Below, piece after piece: positions 1 through 8,941 of a stretch of 64,000 bases of DNA. A program made the position numbers and the translations under genes. The stretch is from Magnetospirillum moscoviense (GTDB taxonomy: Bacteria; Pseudomonadota; Alphaproteobacteria; Rhodospirillales; Magnetospirillaceae): assembly GCF_001650635.1 (NCBI RefSeq), contig NZ_LWQU01000130.1, positions 124,001-188,000 of the forward strand, written 5' to 3'. Within the stretch, counting starts at the first letter, position 1, and each line of letters opens with the position of its first letter. The notes below the pieces were generated by a model. It was not told the DNA's origin. It did not search any database and was given only the letters and a program-made list of their open reading frames with translations.

Positions 1-381
1 CAATTCCTGCGCCGACTGGTCAAAAGCGACGATCCGCTGTGCCGGGGGGTGATGAGCACGCTCCATGCCGGCAGTACCTGGGTGGCGTCGCATTTCGGCC
101 TGATGCATCACGGCACGCTGCACTTCTGGTTCCCGGTCTACAATCCCGACCTGCAACCCTTCTCGCCCGGCCGCATCCTGGTGGCATCGCTGATCGGACA
201 GGCCGATGCCCTGGGAATTCGCTGCATCGACCGGGGCGTCGGCGACAGTCAGGCCAAACGTGATTTCGCCAACGCCGAACACACCTTCACCCGCGGATTG
301 TGGCATCGGCACACTGTCTCGGCGGGGCTGATCCGCGCCGGGCTTTCGCTGCGATGGCGGCTGGACGGGATGGGGGCTTAG
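1..381 (+). CDS. GNAT/CelD-like acyltransferase, C-terminal part (5' end outside window)
   Basis: The frame is open from base 1 to the stop at 379-381, so only the last 126 residues are present. Visible are a GSTWVASHFG stretch, the HFWFPVYNPD strand and an RGVGDSQAKRDFANAE-type ending. This is how the last third of the CelD/BcsL-like GNAT fold (Acetyltransf_6) ends. Such proteins acylate sugars or sit in polysaccharide loci, and a relative is encoded at 34317-35471. It is followed after 4 bp by a glycosyltransferase on the same strand, so the two probably share a transcript. The family call is solid; substrate and N-terminus are unknown. Confidence 0.7.
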   Translation, partial: QFLRRLVKSDDPLCRGVMSTLHAGSTWVASHFGLMHHGTLHFWFPVYNPDLQPFSPGRILVASLIGQADALGIRCIDRGVGDSQAKRDFANAEHTFTRGLWHRHTVSAGLIRAGLSLRWRLDGMGA

Positions 382-385
382 AAGC

Positions 386-1312
386 ATGCCGCACGAACTG
401 GTCAGCGTCGTCATCCCCGCCCATAATGCCGCCCGGACCCTTCACCGCGCCTTGGCGTCGGTGTTTATCCAAGACATCTCGCCGCTCGAGGTCATCGTCG
501 TCGATGACGGCAGTTCGGACCGCAGCGCCGATCTGGCCGCCGACTTCGCCGGCGGCGTGGTGCGGGTGATCCGGCTGGACCAGTGCCGGGGCGCCGCCAA
601 TGCCCGCAATCACGGCGTCGGCGCCGCACGCGGTGATCTGATCGCTTTTCTGGACGCCGACGACGAATGGATGCCAACCAAGCTGGCTCGTCAGACGGAT
701 CTGCTGCGGGCCAATCCGGCCATGGATTTCGTGTCCTGCGGCGCCCGACTGATCGCGCCCGACGGCAGCGATTGCGGCAATCTCTATCCCGGCCGGCCGC
801 CGGCCTGGGGGCGTGAGGCCTGGCGGGTCCTGCTGGCCTACAACTTCATCGCCACCCCCAGCGTCGTCGTCCGCCGCCAGGCCTTGAATAAGGCGGGGGC
901 CTTCGACACGACGCTGAAGGTCGGCGAGGATCAGGATATGTGGATCCGCTTGGCCCTGGCCGGCGAACTGGGCTATGTCGATGCCATGCTGGTTCAGGTC
1001 CACGAGACGCCCAACAGCCTGTCCAATGGCAATTTCCAAGACCAGTTGGTCTATACCCTGCCGATGATCCGCCGCCATATCGCGGCCCAGCATGACCACC
1101 TGACCCCGCGCCAGGTCAACGCCATCATGGGCAACCGGCTGGGTCGGCTGGGCGGAGCGGCCCTGGGACGCGGCCTGCGCCGGGACGGCGCCGGCCTGAT
1201 CGTCCGCGCCATGGTTCGGGGAAATCGCCCCCTCAAGAACGCCTTGCTGCTGCTGCGCGCCGCCCTTCCGGTGGAATGGCTCAAGCGGGTTCTTCGGCGA
1301 CTTCATCGCTGA
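386..1312 (+). CDS. Family 2 glycosyltransferase
   Basis: A 308-residue GT-A fold transferase. The N-terminus has the family 2 signature VSVVIPAHNA (residues 6-15), the DDGSS nucleotide-sugar loop (40-44) and a DXD-like metal site FLDADDEW (88-95). There is no membrane segment apart from a basic, hydrophobic C-terminus, so it should act at the cytoplasmic face of the membrane on a lipid-linked glycan. It starts 4 bp after the CelD-like gene. Its last 32 bp overlap the 3' end of the opposite-strand flippase fusion. The sugar specificity cannot be read from sequence. Confidence 0.85.
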   Translation: MPHELVSVVIPAHNAARTLHRALASVFIQDISPLEVIVVDDGSSDRSADLAADFAGGVVRVIRLDQCRGAANARNHGVGAARGDLIAFLDADDEWMPTKLARQTDLLRANPAMDFVSCGARLIAPDGSDCGNLYPGRPPAWGREAWRVLLAYNFIATPSVVVRRQALNKAGAFDTTLKVGEDQDMWIRLALAGELGYVDAMLVQVHETPNSLSNGNFQDQLVYTLPMIRRHIAAQHDHLTPRQVNAIMGNRLGRLGGAALGRGLRRDGAGLIVRAMVRGNRPLKNALLLLRAALPVEWLKRVLRRLHR

Positions 1313-4001
1313 CCGTTCCCACCACCCGGGCGAGGAACCCATCCATATCCGCCCGCAATTCCTCCTTGCGCCGCAAGATCGCCAGATTGAGGATGTCGCG
1401 CGTGCCGACCATCCTGGTCAGGTGCGCCACGATCTCGGCGGCATTGGCGGTCGCCGCCGGCACGATCTCGGTCAGCCCCATCAGCTCGTAGAAGGCCCAG
1501 TTCTTGGAATCATAAGCCAGGTTAAGGGTGGGCACGCCGACATTGGTGGCCAGGATGCAGGAATGCAGCATCTCGCATAGATGGATATCCAACAGGGCGT
1601 ACCACGACAGCATCTCCTCTGGCGGGACATCGACCACGGTCAGCGGAATGCCGGCGCCTTGCAACAGCCGGGGGATCAGCCTTTCGGCGTCGGAATGGAC
1701 GAAATAGAAGATGCGGCAATGGTGGGTGCGGCCAAGCGCCTGCAACACTTCGACCACCAGCGGAAACAGGCGCACCAGCAGCCGCGTCGAGGCCGGTCCG
1801 TGAAAGGCGAGGTTGAGCCCCAGCCACACCGTGCCGTCCGGCCTTTGCCGCGTCGGCACGATCTCCTTGCCGGTCAACAGCAGCGCCGGGTCGGGGATCA
1901 GGACGGGCATGCTGGCTCCGACCGCCAGGGCTTGGCGCGTCACCGCGTCGCGCACCGAGGTCAGGGTCAAGGTATCGACGAATTGTTCAAGCAACGCCGT
2001 CGATTTCGCCGTCAGCACCGGCTGGCCGGTTTGCTGGGACAGCAGGCAATTCAGCCCCAAGCCGAACCCGACGATGGGGCAAGTCAGGCACCGATAGGCC
2101 TCGAGGTGCCGGGACAGTCGCTCCGGCAGGTTGCCGTCGGCATCGCACGAGATATAGCCGCCGCCGGCGATCACCACCAGATCGGCGCGCTGGTTGGCCA
2201 TGGTGACGAACGCCTTGTCGACCTGATCCCAGCCGAACTCGGTGATATCGATATCGCCGGGAAAGGCGCTGCGCAGCAACTGGATCGTGGCGCGCCGAAT
2301 GGCGCTGTCGCCCCGGTTGGAATCAATGCGATCCTGGTAGGTGCTGTAATGGAAGTCCCACCGCCGCCACACCCGCCATTGGGCGATATCCAGCATCCGC
2401 CGGACGCGATTGCGGCCCCAGGCCAGCGGCGTCCTGGCCATGGGGCGTCCTTCGGCCTGGGACGAGAAGGTGCTGACGACGAAAATCCGGAGATGGCGGG
2501 ATTGCGGCTCAAGGATCGACTGGGCCGGCTTGCGGGCGAAAGCGCTGATCAGGGCATATTCCGGCCCGGGCGGACGGCCGGCCAGCCACCACAGGAGCAA
2601 CAGGCTGGCGGCGTAGGTCGAAGCCCCCAGACCGATGTCGAAGATCAGCCGTACCGGCGCCAGATCGGGAAAATGGGGATGGACCCAGCGGACCGCCGCC
2701 GCCATGGCGACGGCGGACAAGGCCGGCCGCCACAGCCGGATCAGCCAATCGCCGGGGCGCAGGGGAACGATCCGCGACAGGGCGACGAACACCCCGGGAA
2801 TGAACGCCAAGGTCACCATCGTGCGGGTGGCGGCGACGGTCTCGACCGAGCCCAGCCACGCGGCGGCGACGATCGCCGGAACCGTCAGCGCAGCGCGGCT
2901 GACCGCTAAGGCGGCGCTGGTTCGGGCGTGGCCCGACGCCCCGATCAGGGTGATGCCGCTTTGCATGATCGCATAGAACGCTCCGCTCATGGCCAGCCAT
3001 TCGACCAACGGCACCGCCTTGCTCCAGCGCGGCCCCAGCAGAACGGCGACAAAGTCCTCGGCCACCAGCATCACCCCGGTGGCGGTAGCGCAGACCACCA
3101 GGGCGGTGGTCGCGAACACCCCCAGATAGGCGTCGGCCAGGGCGGACTTGTCGCCGGCGATCCGCGAGAAGATGGGGAACAGGGCCCGGCTGGCGGGCAG
3201 GATCAGTTCGACGGTCGGAGCCGTGGCGGCATCGGCGGCGACGTTGTAATTGCCCATGGTGGCGGCATCGGTGGTGTTGCCGACGACCACTTCGTCGATC
3301 TTGTCTTGCAGGAACTGGGCGACATGGACCAGCAGCATCCAGGCGGAGAACGACCAGATTTCGGCCGTCTTGGTCAGGCACAGGCGGGGACGATAGGGAT
3401 GAACCATGTAGCTGATCGCCACGGCGAAAACGCGGCCGCCCAGAATGCCCAGGACCAGGGCCCAATAGCTTTGCAGCCACAACGCCACCGCGATGGTGAA
3501 GATGAAGGTGATGACCCGCTGGGCGACCTGATAGGAATATTCCTTGGAAAACTGCAGGTCCTTGCGAAAGGCAACCACACCGATATTCTCGAAGCCACCG
3601 ATGAAGGCCCGCAAGGCCAGCACCTCGATGATGTCGATGGCGCGCGGCTCATGGAAGAAGCCGGCGGCCCACGGCGCCAGTCCCCATAAGATCAAGGTGA
3701 TGGCGGTGCCGATCAGGATCGACATGGTCCATACCGTATCGAAATGCTCGCGACTGGGATCGGGATGACGGATCAGGGCCAGGATCTGCCCGGTCTGGCC
3801 GAAAACCTCGACCAATCCGATCACCAGCACCGCCATGGCCGCCAACCCGAAATCTTCGGGCGACAGTAGCCGGGCCAGGATGAAGGTATTGACTAGGCCG
3901 ATGGACCGCAGCGTCCAGCGCAGCGCCACCATCCAGGCCGAGCTTCGAACCAGGCTGCGGTTGACGTTGAAGACCGGCACCCGCGAGATCGCGTCACTCA
4001 T
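1281..4001 (-). CDS. Wzx-type flippase fused to polysaccharide pyruvyltransferase
   Basis: A single 906-codon frame carrying two activities. Residues about 1-480 form a MOP-superfamily oligosaccharide flippase with the conserved N-terminal LVNTFILARLLSPEDFG motif and a dozen hydrophobic segments. A homologue lies at 37901-39403. Residues about 505-906 are a pyruvyltransferase (CsaB/WcaK-like) domain: DLVVIAGGGYIS, LTSVRDAVT, LIPDPALLL and the late LCEMLHSCILATNVGVP histidine region. No stop separates the halves. Start: ATG 4001 overlaps the deacetylase stop as ATGAGTGA; ATG 4007 is also possible, but its AAGAAA Shine-Dalgarno sits too close. Predicted role: export of a repeat unit plus ketal-pyruvate decoration. 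A separate pyruvyltransferase gene is the usual arrangement, so the fusion is notable. Confidence 0.85.
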   Translation of the reverse strand: MSDAISRVPVFNVNRSLVRSSAWMVALRWTLRSIGLVNTFILARLLSPEDFGLAAMAVLVIGLVEVFGQTGQILALIRHPDPSREHFDTVWTMSILIGTAITLILWGLAPWAAGFFHEPRAIDIIEVLALRAFIGGFENIGVVAFRKDLQFSKEYSYQVAQRVITFIFTIAVALWLQSYWALVLGILGGRVFAVAISYMVHPYRPRLCLTKTAEIWSFSAWMLLVHVAQFLQDKIDEVVVGNTTDAATMGNYNVAADAATAPTVELILPASRALFPIFSRIAGDKSALADAYLGVFATTALVVCATATGVMLVAEDFVAVLLGPRWSKAVPLVEWLAMSGAFYAIMQSGITLIGASGHARTSAALAVSRAALTVPAIVAAAWLGSVETVAATRTMVTLAFIPGVFVALSRIVPLRPGDWLIRLWRPALSAVAMAAAVRWVHPHFPDLAPVRLIFDIGLGASTYAASLLLLWWLAGRPPGPEYALISAFARKPAQSILEPQSRHLRIFVVSTFSSQAEGRPMARTPLAWGRNRVRRMLDIAQWRVWRRWDFHYSTYQDRIDSNRGDSAIRRATIQLLRSAFPGDIDITEFGWDQVDKAFVTMANQRADLVVIAGGGYISCDADGNLPERLSRHLEAYRCLTCPIVGFGLGLNCLLSQQTGQPVLTAKSTALLEQFVDTLTLTSVRDAVTRQALAVGASMPVLIPDPALLLTGKEIVPTRQRPDGTVWLGLNLAFHGPASTRLLVRLFPLVVEVLQALGRTHHCRIFYFVHSDAERLIPRLLQGAGIPLTVVDVPPEEMLSWYALLDIHLCEMLHSCILATNVGVPTLNLAYDSKNWAFYELMGLTEIVPAATANAAEIVAHLTRMVGTRDILNLAILRRKEELRADMDGFLARVVGTVSDEVAEEPA

Positions 4002-5037
4002 GGACATCGCTTTCTTGGAGATTGGAGAGCGAGCGCAGCCGTCCCAGATGGCGGCGTTGCCGCAGAAACAACCATGTGGCAAGGCGATGGCGCTGCAGAC
4101 GCCCGTGATTGTCGGCGATGTGTTGGGCCGCGATTTCCACCCGTCCCAAAACGGCCGCCGGCCGGCCGGCATTCAGCAGGTTGAGAACGCCGTCGCTGGT
4201 GAACAGCACCTTGAACCCGGCGGAAAAGGCGGCAGAGATCAGCGCCGGGGAATAGCGTCCATGGGGAAACGACATGGCGGGCCGGAAGGCCCCGGCCAGA
4301 CTGCCCTCCAGGGCTCGCCACGACCGTTCGAGGTCTTCGAGCGGTTCAGCCATCATGGTCAGCGGCAGATGGGCCGCGCCATGCGACCCAACCTGCATGC
4401 CCGCCGCGACCAAGTCCCGAAGCCGCCCAGGCGTCAGCATGTGACGGGGTGATTCCTGGTCGATCCATGGCAACAGCGCCTGGTGGCGACAGCCGGGGGC
4501 GACGGCGCCATAGCGCACCAGGAGATCGAGGGCGGCGCAGTCGGCCGGAGGCGGTGCGCCATCCCCCTCGACCGCGTTCCATAATTGCGTGACGCTGGCC
4601 CGTTGGTCGCGCATGGCCGCCAGTAGCACCTCTTGCCACCAATACGGTCGCTCATCGAAGATCGCGTCGCTGCTGGCAAACGTCACCGCCGACATCGCCT
4701 CGGCCGCCAGGATCGGCGCCGCGTATTCAAGGTTGTCGTCCCAGCCATCGTCGAAGGTGATCAGCAGGCTGCGCCCGGGCAGAACGCCGCCGCCGCCCTG
4801 GGCGGCCATGACCGCATCGACATCGACGACGACATAATGACGGCGAAAGAAGGCCAGGCACTGGCCAAACAGTTCGGTGCTGACGGTGTAGGCCGGGTCC
4901 GCTCCGGCCAGGCGGGCGGCGGGAAGCACCCGGTGGAACATGACCACCGTCAGGGTCTGACGGTTCTTCAGGCGATGAACGGCATCAAGAAGACCGATCC
5001 GGTCGCCGCAGATCTTCGCCGCGTCGCGAACGCCCAT
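3994..5037 (-). CDS. Polysaccharide deacetylase (NodB domain)
   Basis: A 347-residue carbohydrate esterase family 4-type protein. The metal/catalytic motifs are TFDDGW (residues 94-99) and SHGAAH (218-223), with a later SFPHGRYSP loop. No signal peptide is evident, so it may act on lipid-linked sugars in the cytoplasm or at the membrane, as several deacetylases in such loci appear to. The start is chosen at ATG 5037 because AAGGAG lies 9 nt upstream; longer upstream frames have no ribosome site. Its stop overlaps the start of the flippase-pyruvyltransferase fusion, implying translational coupling and joint work on one glycan. Confidence 0.85.
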   Translation of the reverse strand: MGVRDAAKICGDRIGLLDAVHRLKNRQTLTVVMFHRVLPAARLAGADPAYTVSTELFGQCLAFFRRHYVVVDVDAVMAAQGGGGVLPGRSLLITFDDGWDDNLEYAAPILAAEAMSAVTFASSDAIFDERPYWWQEVLLAAMRDQRASVTQLWNAVEGDGAPPPADCAALDLLVRYGAVAPGCRHQALLPWIDQESPRHMLTPGRLRDLVAAGMQVGSHGAAHLPLTMMAEPLEDLERSWRALEGSLAGAFRPAMSFPHGRYSPALISAAFSAGFKVLFTSDGVLNLLNAGRPAAVLGRVEIAAQHIADNHGRLQRHRLATWLFLRQRRHLGRLRSLSNLQESDVHE

Positions 5038-5083
5038 GGCCGACCGCTCCTTGTCGTCTCGGCCTCCCCGGAGTGGGAAGGCG

Positions 5084-7609
5084 TTAATGCCGATACATCG
5101 TCGCCGACGCCTCCAGATTGCGGATGTTCGCGAAGGTGATGACCACTCCGTCGATGGAATTGTCCTTGGTGCGGTATGGCGATATGCGCACCCGATAGCG
5201 CTGCCCATCCCGGGCGTCGGCCTCACGTTCCTTGAAGGTCTCGGAGCCCAGGACCGCCTCGACATCATCGACCAGATGCGGATAGTCGAGAACGCTGACC
5301 ATGTCCGACAGCGGGCGACCGACATCGGCCGGCATCAGCTTGAAAAGCTTGGTGGCCGATGGGGTGTAGCGGCGCAGGTGCATCCCGCCGTCCAGGAATA
5401 TGGTGGCGACGTCCATGCAATTGAGAAGATTTTCCGTGTCGTTCTGGGCCGAGATCAGGCTGTCGATCTTGGCTTGGCGCTCGACGAGGATGGCCTGCAG
5501 TTCCTCGTTCATCGCCTGCACCTCCTCCTTCGCGGTCATCAATTCCTCGTTGGCGGATTGCAGGTCCTCGTTGCTGGAGGTCAACTCGTTGACCGAAGAC
5601 CGCATTTCCTCGCGCATGACCAGCAAGGCGTCGCGCGCTTCCAGCAATTCCCAGGCATGGCCGTTACGGGCCAAAGCGGCCATCACCGGTCCTTTCGCCG
5701 CCGATTCCGGCCTCACCACGTTTTGAAAGACCACCAGCAGGCGGTCGCGCAGGGATTCTGGACTGTCGATCAACTGAACCGTGACGGCGACGACTTGCAT
5801 CGTTCCGTTGATCTTGATCTCGACATCCTCGCCGCGAATCGTCCCGCCCTGCTGCTGGGCGCGGCGGATCAGGCCGGGCAGGACCGTCCGCAAGGCGCCA
5901 CGCGCCATCGCATGGATGTTCAGGTTGACCTTGCCCGCCGCCGGTTCCAGATACGGCCCGATCTGCCCGCTGATATAGAGCAGATCGCCCGATCCGCTGA
6001 TCAACACTGCCGGCGGAGCATAGGTCTGCTGGATCAGCTGATCGGTCAAGGTCGCGAAACTATCCAGCACGACCGCCCGCGGCGGCATGGAAGCCGTCTC
6101 GTCGGAACGGCCGGGTGTCGCGCCGGGATGCGGCTTGACCTCCGGCGCGGGCGGATCGAGCCGCCGGAACAGATGTGCCGCCCCCCCCACCGGTGCGAAT
6201 AGACTGGCCGGCGGACCGGCACTTTCTGATCCGCCAAGAAGAAGCGTTCCGCCAGAATTCAACGCGTAACTGAAAATTGGCATCAATTTCGCTCGGAGGG
6301 CATCATTGAAGTATATCAGCAAATTACGGCATGATATGAAATCAAGCTTGCTGAATGGCGTGTCTACAATGATGTTATGGTGGGCGAATACTACCATATT
6401 CCTTATTTTCTTACACACATGGTATTTTCCATCATCCTCGACGAAGAATTGCGCAAGCCGCTCTGGGGACATGGTGGCGGCAATCGCGCCGGAATAGCAC
6501 CCCTTGCGAGCCAGGATGACCGCCTCATGATCGAGATCGGAGGCATAGATCAGCACCTTTACCCTGTCTGCGGACTTACTGCGTTCCATGGCCTCGCGGA
6601 ACAAGATCGCCAGGGAATAGGCTTCTTCACCGGTCGAGCATCCGGGAACCCAGGCCCGCACCGCGGCGCCATCGGATCGTCTTGCCAGGATCTCCGGGAT
6701 CGTCGTCCTCTCCAGCTCCTCCCAGACCTCGGGATCGCGGAAGAACGCGGTGACGCCGATCAGCAACTCACGGGACAGCAAGTCGAGTTCGTGCGGATTG
6801 CCGAGCAAATAGGTCTGGTAATCGGCCAGATTGGCGATCTGATTGAGCGCAATGCGCCGCTCGATCCGTCGGATCAGGACCGTGCGTTTGTACAGTGAAT
6901 AGTCATTGCCGCCATGGCGGCGCAGCAACGTGATGATCTCGTCAAGCTTGCCCTGGATCAAAGCTTCCGCCGCCGCATCTCCAGGCCTGGCCCGGATCGG
7001 ATGTTTGAGATAGGCGGCGATCAGCGCGGGCATGTCCTCGGGCCGCGCCACGATATCGACGCCTCCCGCCGCGATGACCACCCGGGGAATGCCGTCGGAC
7101 TGGGCACCGGCCGGGTCCTGAATCAGCGCCAGCCCAGCCCGTTCCCTGATCGCACCCAGACCGGCCACCCCATCGGCTTCCAGTCCCGAAAGCACCACGC
7201 CGATGGCGTCCTGCTGCCGATCCTCGGCCAGCGAGCGAAAGAAGGCGTCGATGGGCAAACGCATGCCATGCCGCTCGAAAGCCGGCGCCAGAGACAACAT
7301 TCCGTGATGGATCGAAACGTCCTTGTCGGGCGGGACGACGTAGACCACGTTCGCCTCCACCACCATGCCATCGCTGACGGGGACCACGGTCATCCGGGTG
7401 ACCGGACGCAGCAACTCGGCCAGAGCGCCGGCATGGTCCGACGACAAATGCTGGATAAGGACAAAGGCCATGCCGCTGTCGGCGGGAACGCTGGACAGAA
7501 ACCGTTCGGTGGCATCCAGGCCTCCGGCCGAACATCCGATGCCAACAATCGGCAGTCCAAGGGCGGACGGAGCCGGCCGAGAACGGAGATCACCGGATGA
7601 CAGAGCCAT
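5084..7609 (-). CDS. CheB-CheR hybrid with C-terminal coiled coil and PAS domain
   Basis: An 841-residue chemotaxis-type hybrid. A CheB methylesterase-like domain comes first, with GIGCSAGG (nucleophile Ser), IQHLSSDH (His) and VVLSGLEADG (Asp loop). A CheR methyltransferase domain follows, with RRIERRIALNQ and the SAM site WVPGCSTGEEAYS. Then come a PAS-like region, a glutamate-rich coiled coil (SANEEL, AMNEELQA repeats, about residues 620-690) and a final PAS fold. There is no histidine-kinase module, so it is a sensor/adaptor rather than a full kinase. ATG 7609 is preferred over ATG 7663 because the predicted -10 box at 7640-7645 lies downstream of 7663. AGGTGGG precedes 7609, though closely. 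Confidence 0.85.
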   Translation of the reverse strand: MALSSGDLRSRPAPSALGLPIVGIGCSAGGLDATERFLSSVPADSGMAFVLIQHLSSDHAGALAELLRPVTRMTVVPVSDGMVVEANVVYVVPPDKDVSIHHGMLSLAPAFERHGMRLPIDAFFRSLAEDRQQDAIGVVLSGLEADGVAGLGAIRERAGLALIQDPAGAQSDGIPRVVIAAGGVDIVARPEDMPALIAAYLKHPIRARPGDAAAEALIQGKLDEIITLLRRHGGNDYSLYKRTVLIRRIERRIALNQIANLADYQTYLLGNPHELDLLSRELLIGVTAFFRDPEVWEELERTTIPEILARRSDGAAVRAWVPGCSTGEEAYSLAILFREAMERSKSADRVKVLIYASDLDHEAVILARKGCYSGAIAATMSPERLAQFFVEDDGKYHVCKKIRNMVVFAHHNIIVDTPFSKLDFISCRNLLIYFNDALRAKLMPIFSYALNSGGTLLLGGSESAGPPASLFAPVGGAAHLFRRLDPPAPEVKPHPGATPGRSDETASMPPRAVVLDSFATLTDQLIQQTYAPPAVLISGSGDLLYISGQIGPYLEPAAGKVNLNIHAMARGALRTVLPGLIRRAQQQGGTIRGEDVEIKINGTMQVVAVTVQLIDSPESLRDRLLVVFQNVVRPESAAKGPVMAALARNGHAWELLEARDALLVMREEMRSSVNELTSSNEDLQSANEELMTAKEEVQAMNEELQAILVERQAKIDSLISAQNDTENLLNCMDVATIFLDGGMHLRRYTPSATKLFKLMPADVGRPLSDMVSVLDYPHLVDDVEAVLGSETFKEREADARDGQRYRVRISPYRTKDNSIDGVVITFANIRNLEASATMYRH

Positions 7610-7639
7610 TTCCCACCTAACTCGATAGCTGAACCCCGG

Positions 7640-7686
7640 ATAATAGAACCAGGGAACGCTCATCTAATACATTCGGAAAATACCCA
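7640..7686 (-). promoter_or_regulatory. Predicted activator-dependent promoter for the CheB-CheR gene
   Basis: Reading the minus strand, TGGGTATTTTCCGA (7686-7673) is followed after exactly 27 nt by TATTAT (7645-7640), a 5/6 match to the sigma-70 -10 consensus. There is no good -35 hexamer between them. The same element recurs at 8757, 12852, 22038, 34214, 44981 and 53158. The implied transcription start near 7633 leaves a short leader to ATG 7609. Confidence 0.6.
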
Positions 7687-7986
7687 GCCAAGATACCGGC
7701 CAAAGCCAAGGAACTTACACGGATGCCGACAACGCCTCCGACACCATTAGCGCCATTTTCATCACGATTTTCCTGTTGTTAGTTTTGTTGATATGATTTT
7801 TGTAATGCCATCCTTACACAATTTCCACATTATTTTAATGCAATGAATGAGTGAATTCCGACACTTATATACGTTATACGATGCTATACACTACACATAC
7901 TGTCACACTTGAAACACATTGCACGAAAATCAGCTTTGAAATCTTGCCACATCATTGGTGGCAGCAATTATTTAGGAGATAATTCG
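7664..7986. other. AT-rich intergenic region between divergent genes
   Basis: About 320 bp, markedly richer in A+T than the flanking genes. Apart from the TTTCCGA element for the minus-strand gene, it has several TATA-like stretches at 7867-7893 that could be -10 boxes for the plus-strand small gene. No ORF with a ribosome site was found here. Confidence 0.5.
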
Positions 7987-8250
7987 ATGTTACTCCCCCC
8001 TGTTCCTAATAGACTTAGCCTTCACGCGATTTCGATGCACCTTCTTTGGGCGAAAACCAATTGGCAGAACGTGCAGGAAGAGGCCTTGGACGGCTGCAGC
8101 GCCGCACAAGAACTGGTCTGCGCCCACAAGACGCATCACACCGTCTCCGTGGACACACTGAAGTCGTATCTGGCCCACCTCGCGTCGCGCCAGAACACCT
8201 GGAGCACTGCGACCGACGAAGGCCCCGCCAACGGCGCCATTCTCGCCTGA
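7987..8250 (+). CDS. Small hypothetical protein (87 aa)
   Basis: Not recognised. The start at ATG 7987 has a good Shine-Dalgarno (TTTAGGAGAT, AGGAG 8 nt upstream), which is better than the track-length start at 7909 with none. The product is soluble-looking, with His/Trp-containing helices (ISMHLLWAKTNWQ) and a C-terminal ADEG/NGA-type tail. There is no signal peptide or Cys pair. It ends 28 bp before a perfect 11-bp hairpin shared with a convergent gene of almost the same length. The strong ribosome site and GC-typical codon use in its second half argue for a real gene. Confidence 0.55.
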   Translation: MLLPPVPNRLSLHAISMHLLWAKTNWQNVQEEALDGCSAAQELVCAHKTHHTVSVDTLKSYLAHLASRQNTWSTATDEGPANGAILA

Positions 8251-8278
8251 CCTGCCGACATGGCAGCCCCACAACCAA

Positions 8279-8306
8279 GCCCGCCTTCCATGCCTGGAAG
8301 GCGGGC
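8279..8306. terminator. Perfect 11-bp hairpin between convergent genes
   Basis: The arms GCCCGCCTTCC and GGAAGGCGGGC are fully complementary around a 6-nt loop. It lies between two convergent small genes, so it could end both transcripts. There is no T-run on either side, so termination may need Rho. Confidence 0.6.
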
Positions 8307-8353
8307 TGGCTGTTCACGCATCCGGGCCGCGACCGGGGTGCTTCTCGACCAGA

Positions 8354-8620
8354 TCATTTGGATCCCGGCCACCGTGGCGGCATTTGCCCGGTGTGACGGA
8401 CATAGCGCAACGCCAGCGACGCCTCGTGCAGGTGGCCGATAAGACCGTCCATCCGCGTAACAATCTCCATTTCCACCCGCGCCCCATCGACAACAGGAAA
8501 GCAGTTGCGATGAAGTAATTGCTCCGCCTCCGCCGCGAGTTTTAGCGCAACCGCATTCAACTCGTAAGCTATAACGGCAATTGTGGATTCCGGCTCACGC
8601 ATATTCCTTTGCACGCTCAT
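8354..8620 (-). CDS. Small hypothetical protein (88 aa)
   Basis: Not recognised. ATG 8620 has GGGAGAG about 8 nt upstream; the longer frame to 8698 starts in low-complexity AT-rich DNA and lacks a ribosome site. The product is mostly helical and soluble (NAVALKLAAEAEQLLH), with a basic, proline-rich tail. A promoter of the TTTCCGA type lies about 100-150 nt upstream, which ties it to the regulation of the EPS locus. Function unknown. Confidence 0.55.
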   Translation of the reverse strand: MSVQRNMREPESTIAVIAYELNAVALKLAAEAEQLLHRNCFPVVDGARVEMEIVTRMDGLIGHLHEASLALRYVRHTGQMPPRWPGSK

Positions 8621-8941
8621 GACACGTCTCTCCCATGAAATTTTTTTATTTGTGACGCAGACTGGAAAAAAACAGACGAAAACACTACCACCCCACATCG
8701 TGGTCGCTGCTTTTTCCCATGACCACGGTAGCGAGACACCGGGGCGGTGGGTATCTTCGGGAAATACTCAATCAATACTTATAGATATCATTCATGGCAA
8801 ATACATGGCTACATTCTAGTTATTCAGCGATCAGAGAACATGCCTCCGACACCTTACCGAAGCAAAATAAACAATTCACCACGAATGACCTGAAAACAAA
8901 AATCAAATGCCAAACTAACAAACATTATGGACAGCCACATA
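8621..8941. other. AT-rich intergenic region
   Basis: About 320 bp between divergent genes. It contains the TTTCCGA-type promoter for the minus-strand gene. A weak GG-N10-GC match (8796-8809) could be a sigma-54 promoter for the plus-strand transglycosylase. No convincing ORF. Confidence 0.45.
8725..8770 (-). promoter_or_regulatory. Predicted activator-dependent promoter for the 88-aa gene
   Basis: On the minus strand TGAGTATTTCCCGA (8770-8757) is followed after 26 nt by TACCGT (8730-8725), a weak TAnnnT -10. It has one mismatch (C for T) in the TTTCCGA core. It belongs to the seven-member promoter family described in the findings. Confidence 0.4.

Noticed and set aside
7609-7663. ATG 7663 as the CheB-CheR start
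   Set aside because: It lies upstream of the predicted -10 box and transcription start and has no ribosome site; the added residues are not part of any domain.
8795-8810. TGGCA...GC match upstream of the transglycosylase as a sigma-54 promoter
   Set aside because: GG-N10-GC is kept but the -12 region is TGGC instead of TTGC; such matches arise by chance, so I did not list it as a promoter.
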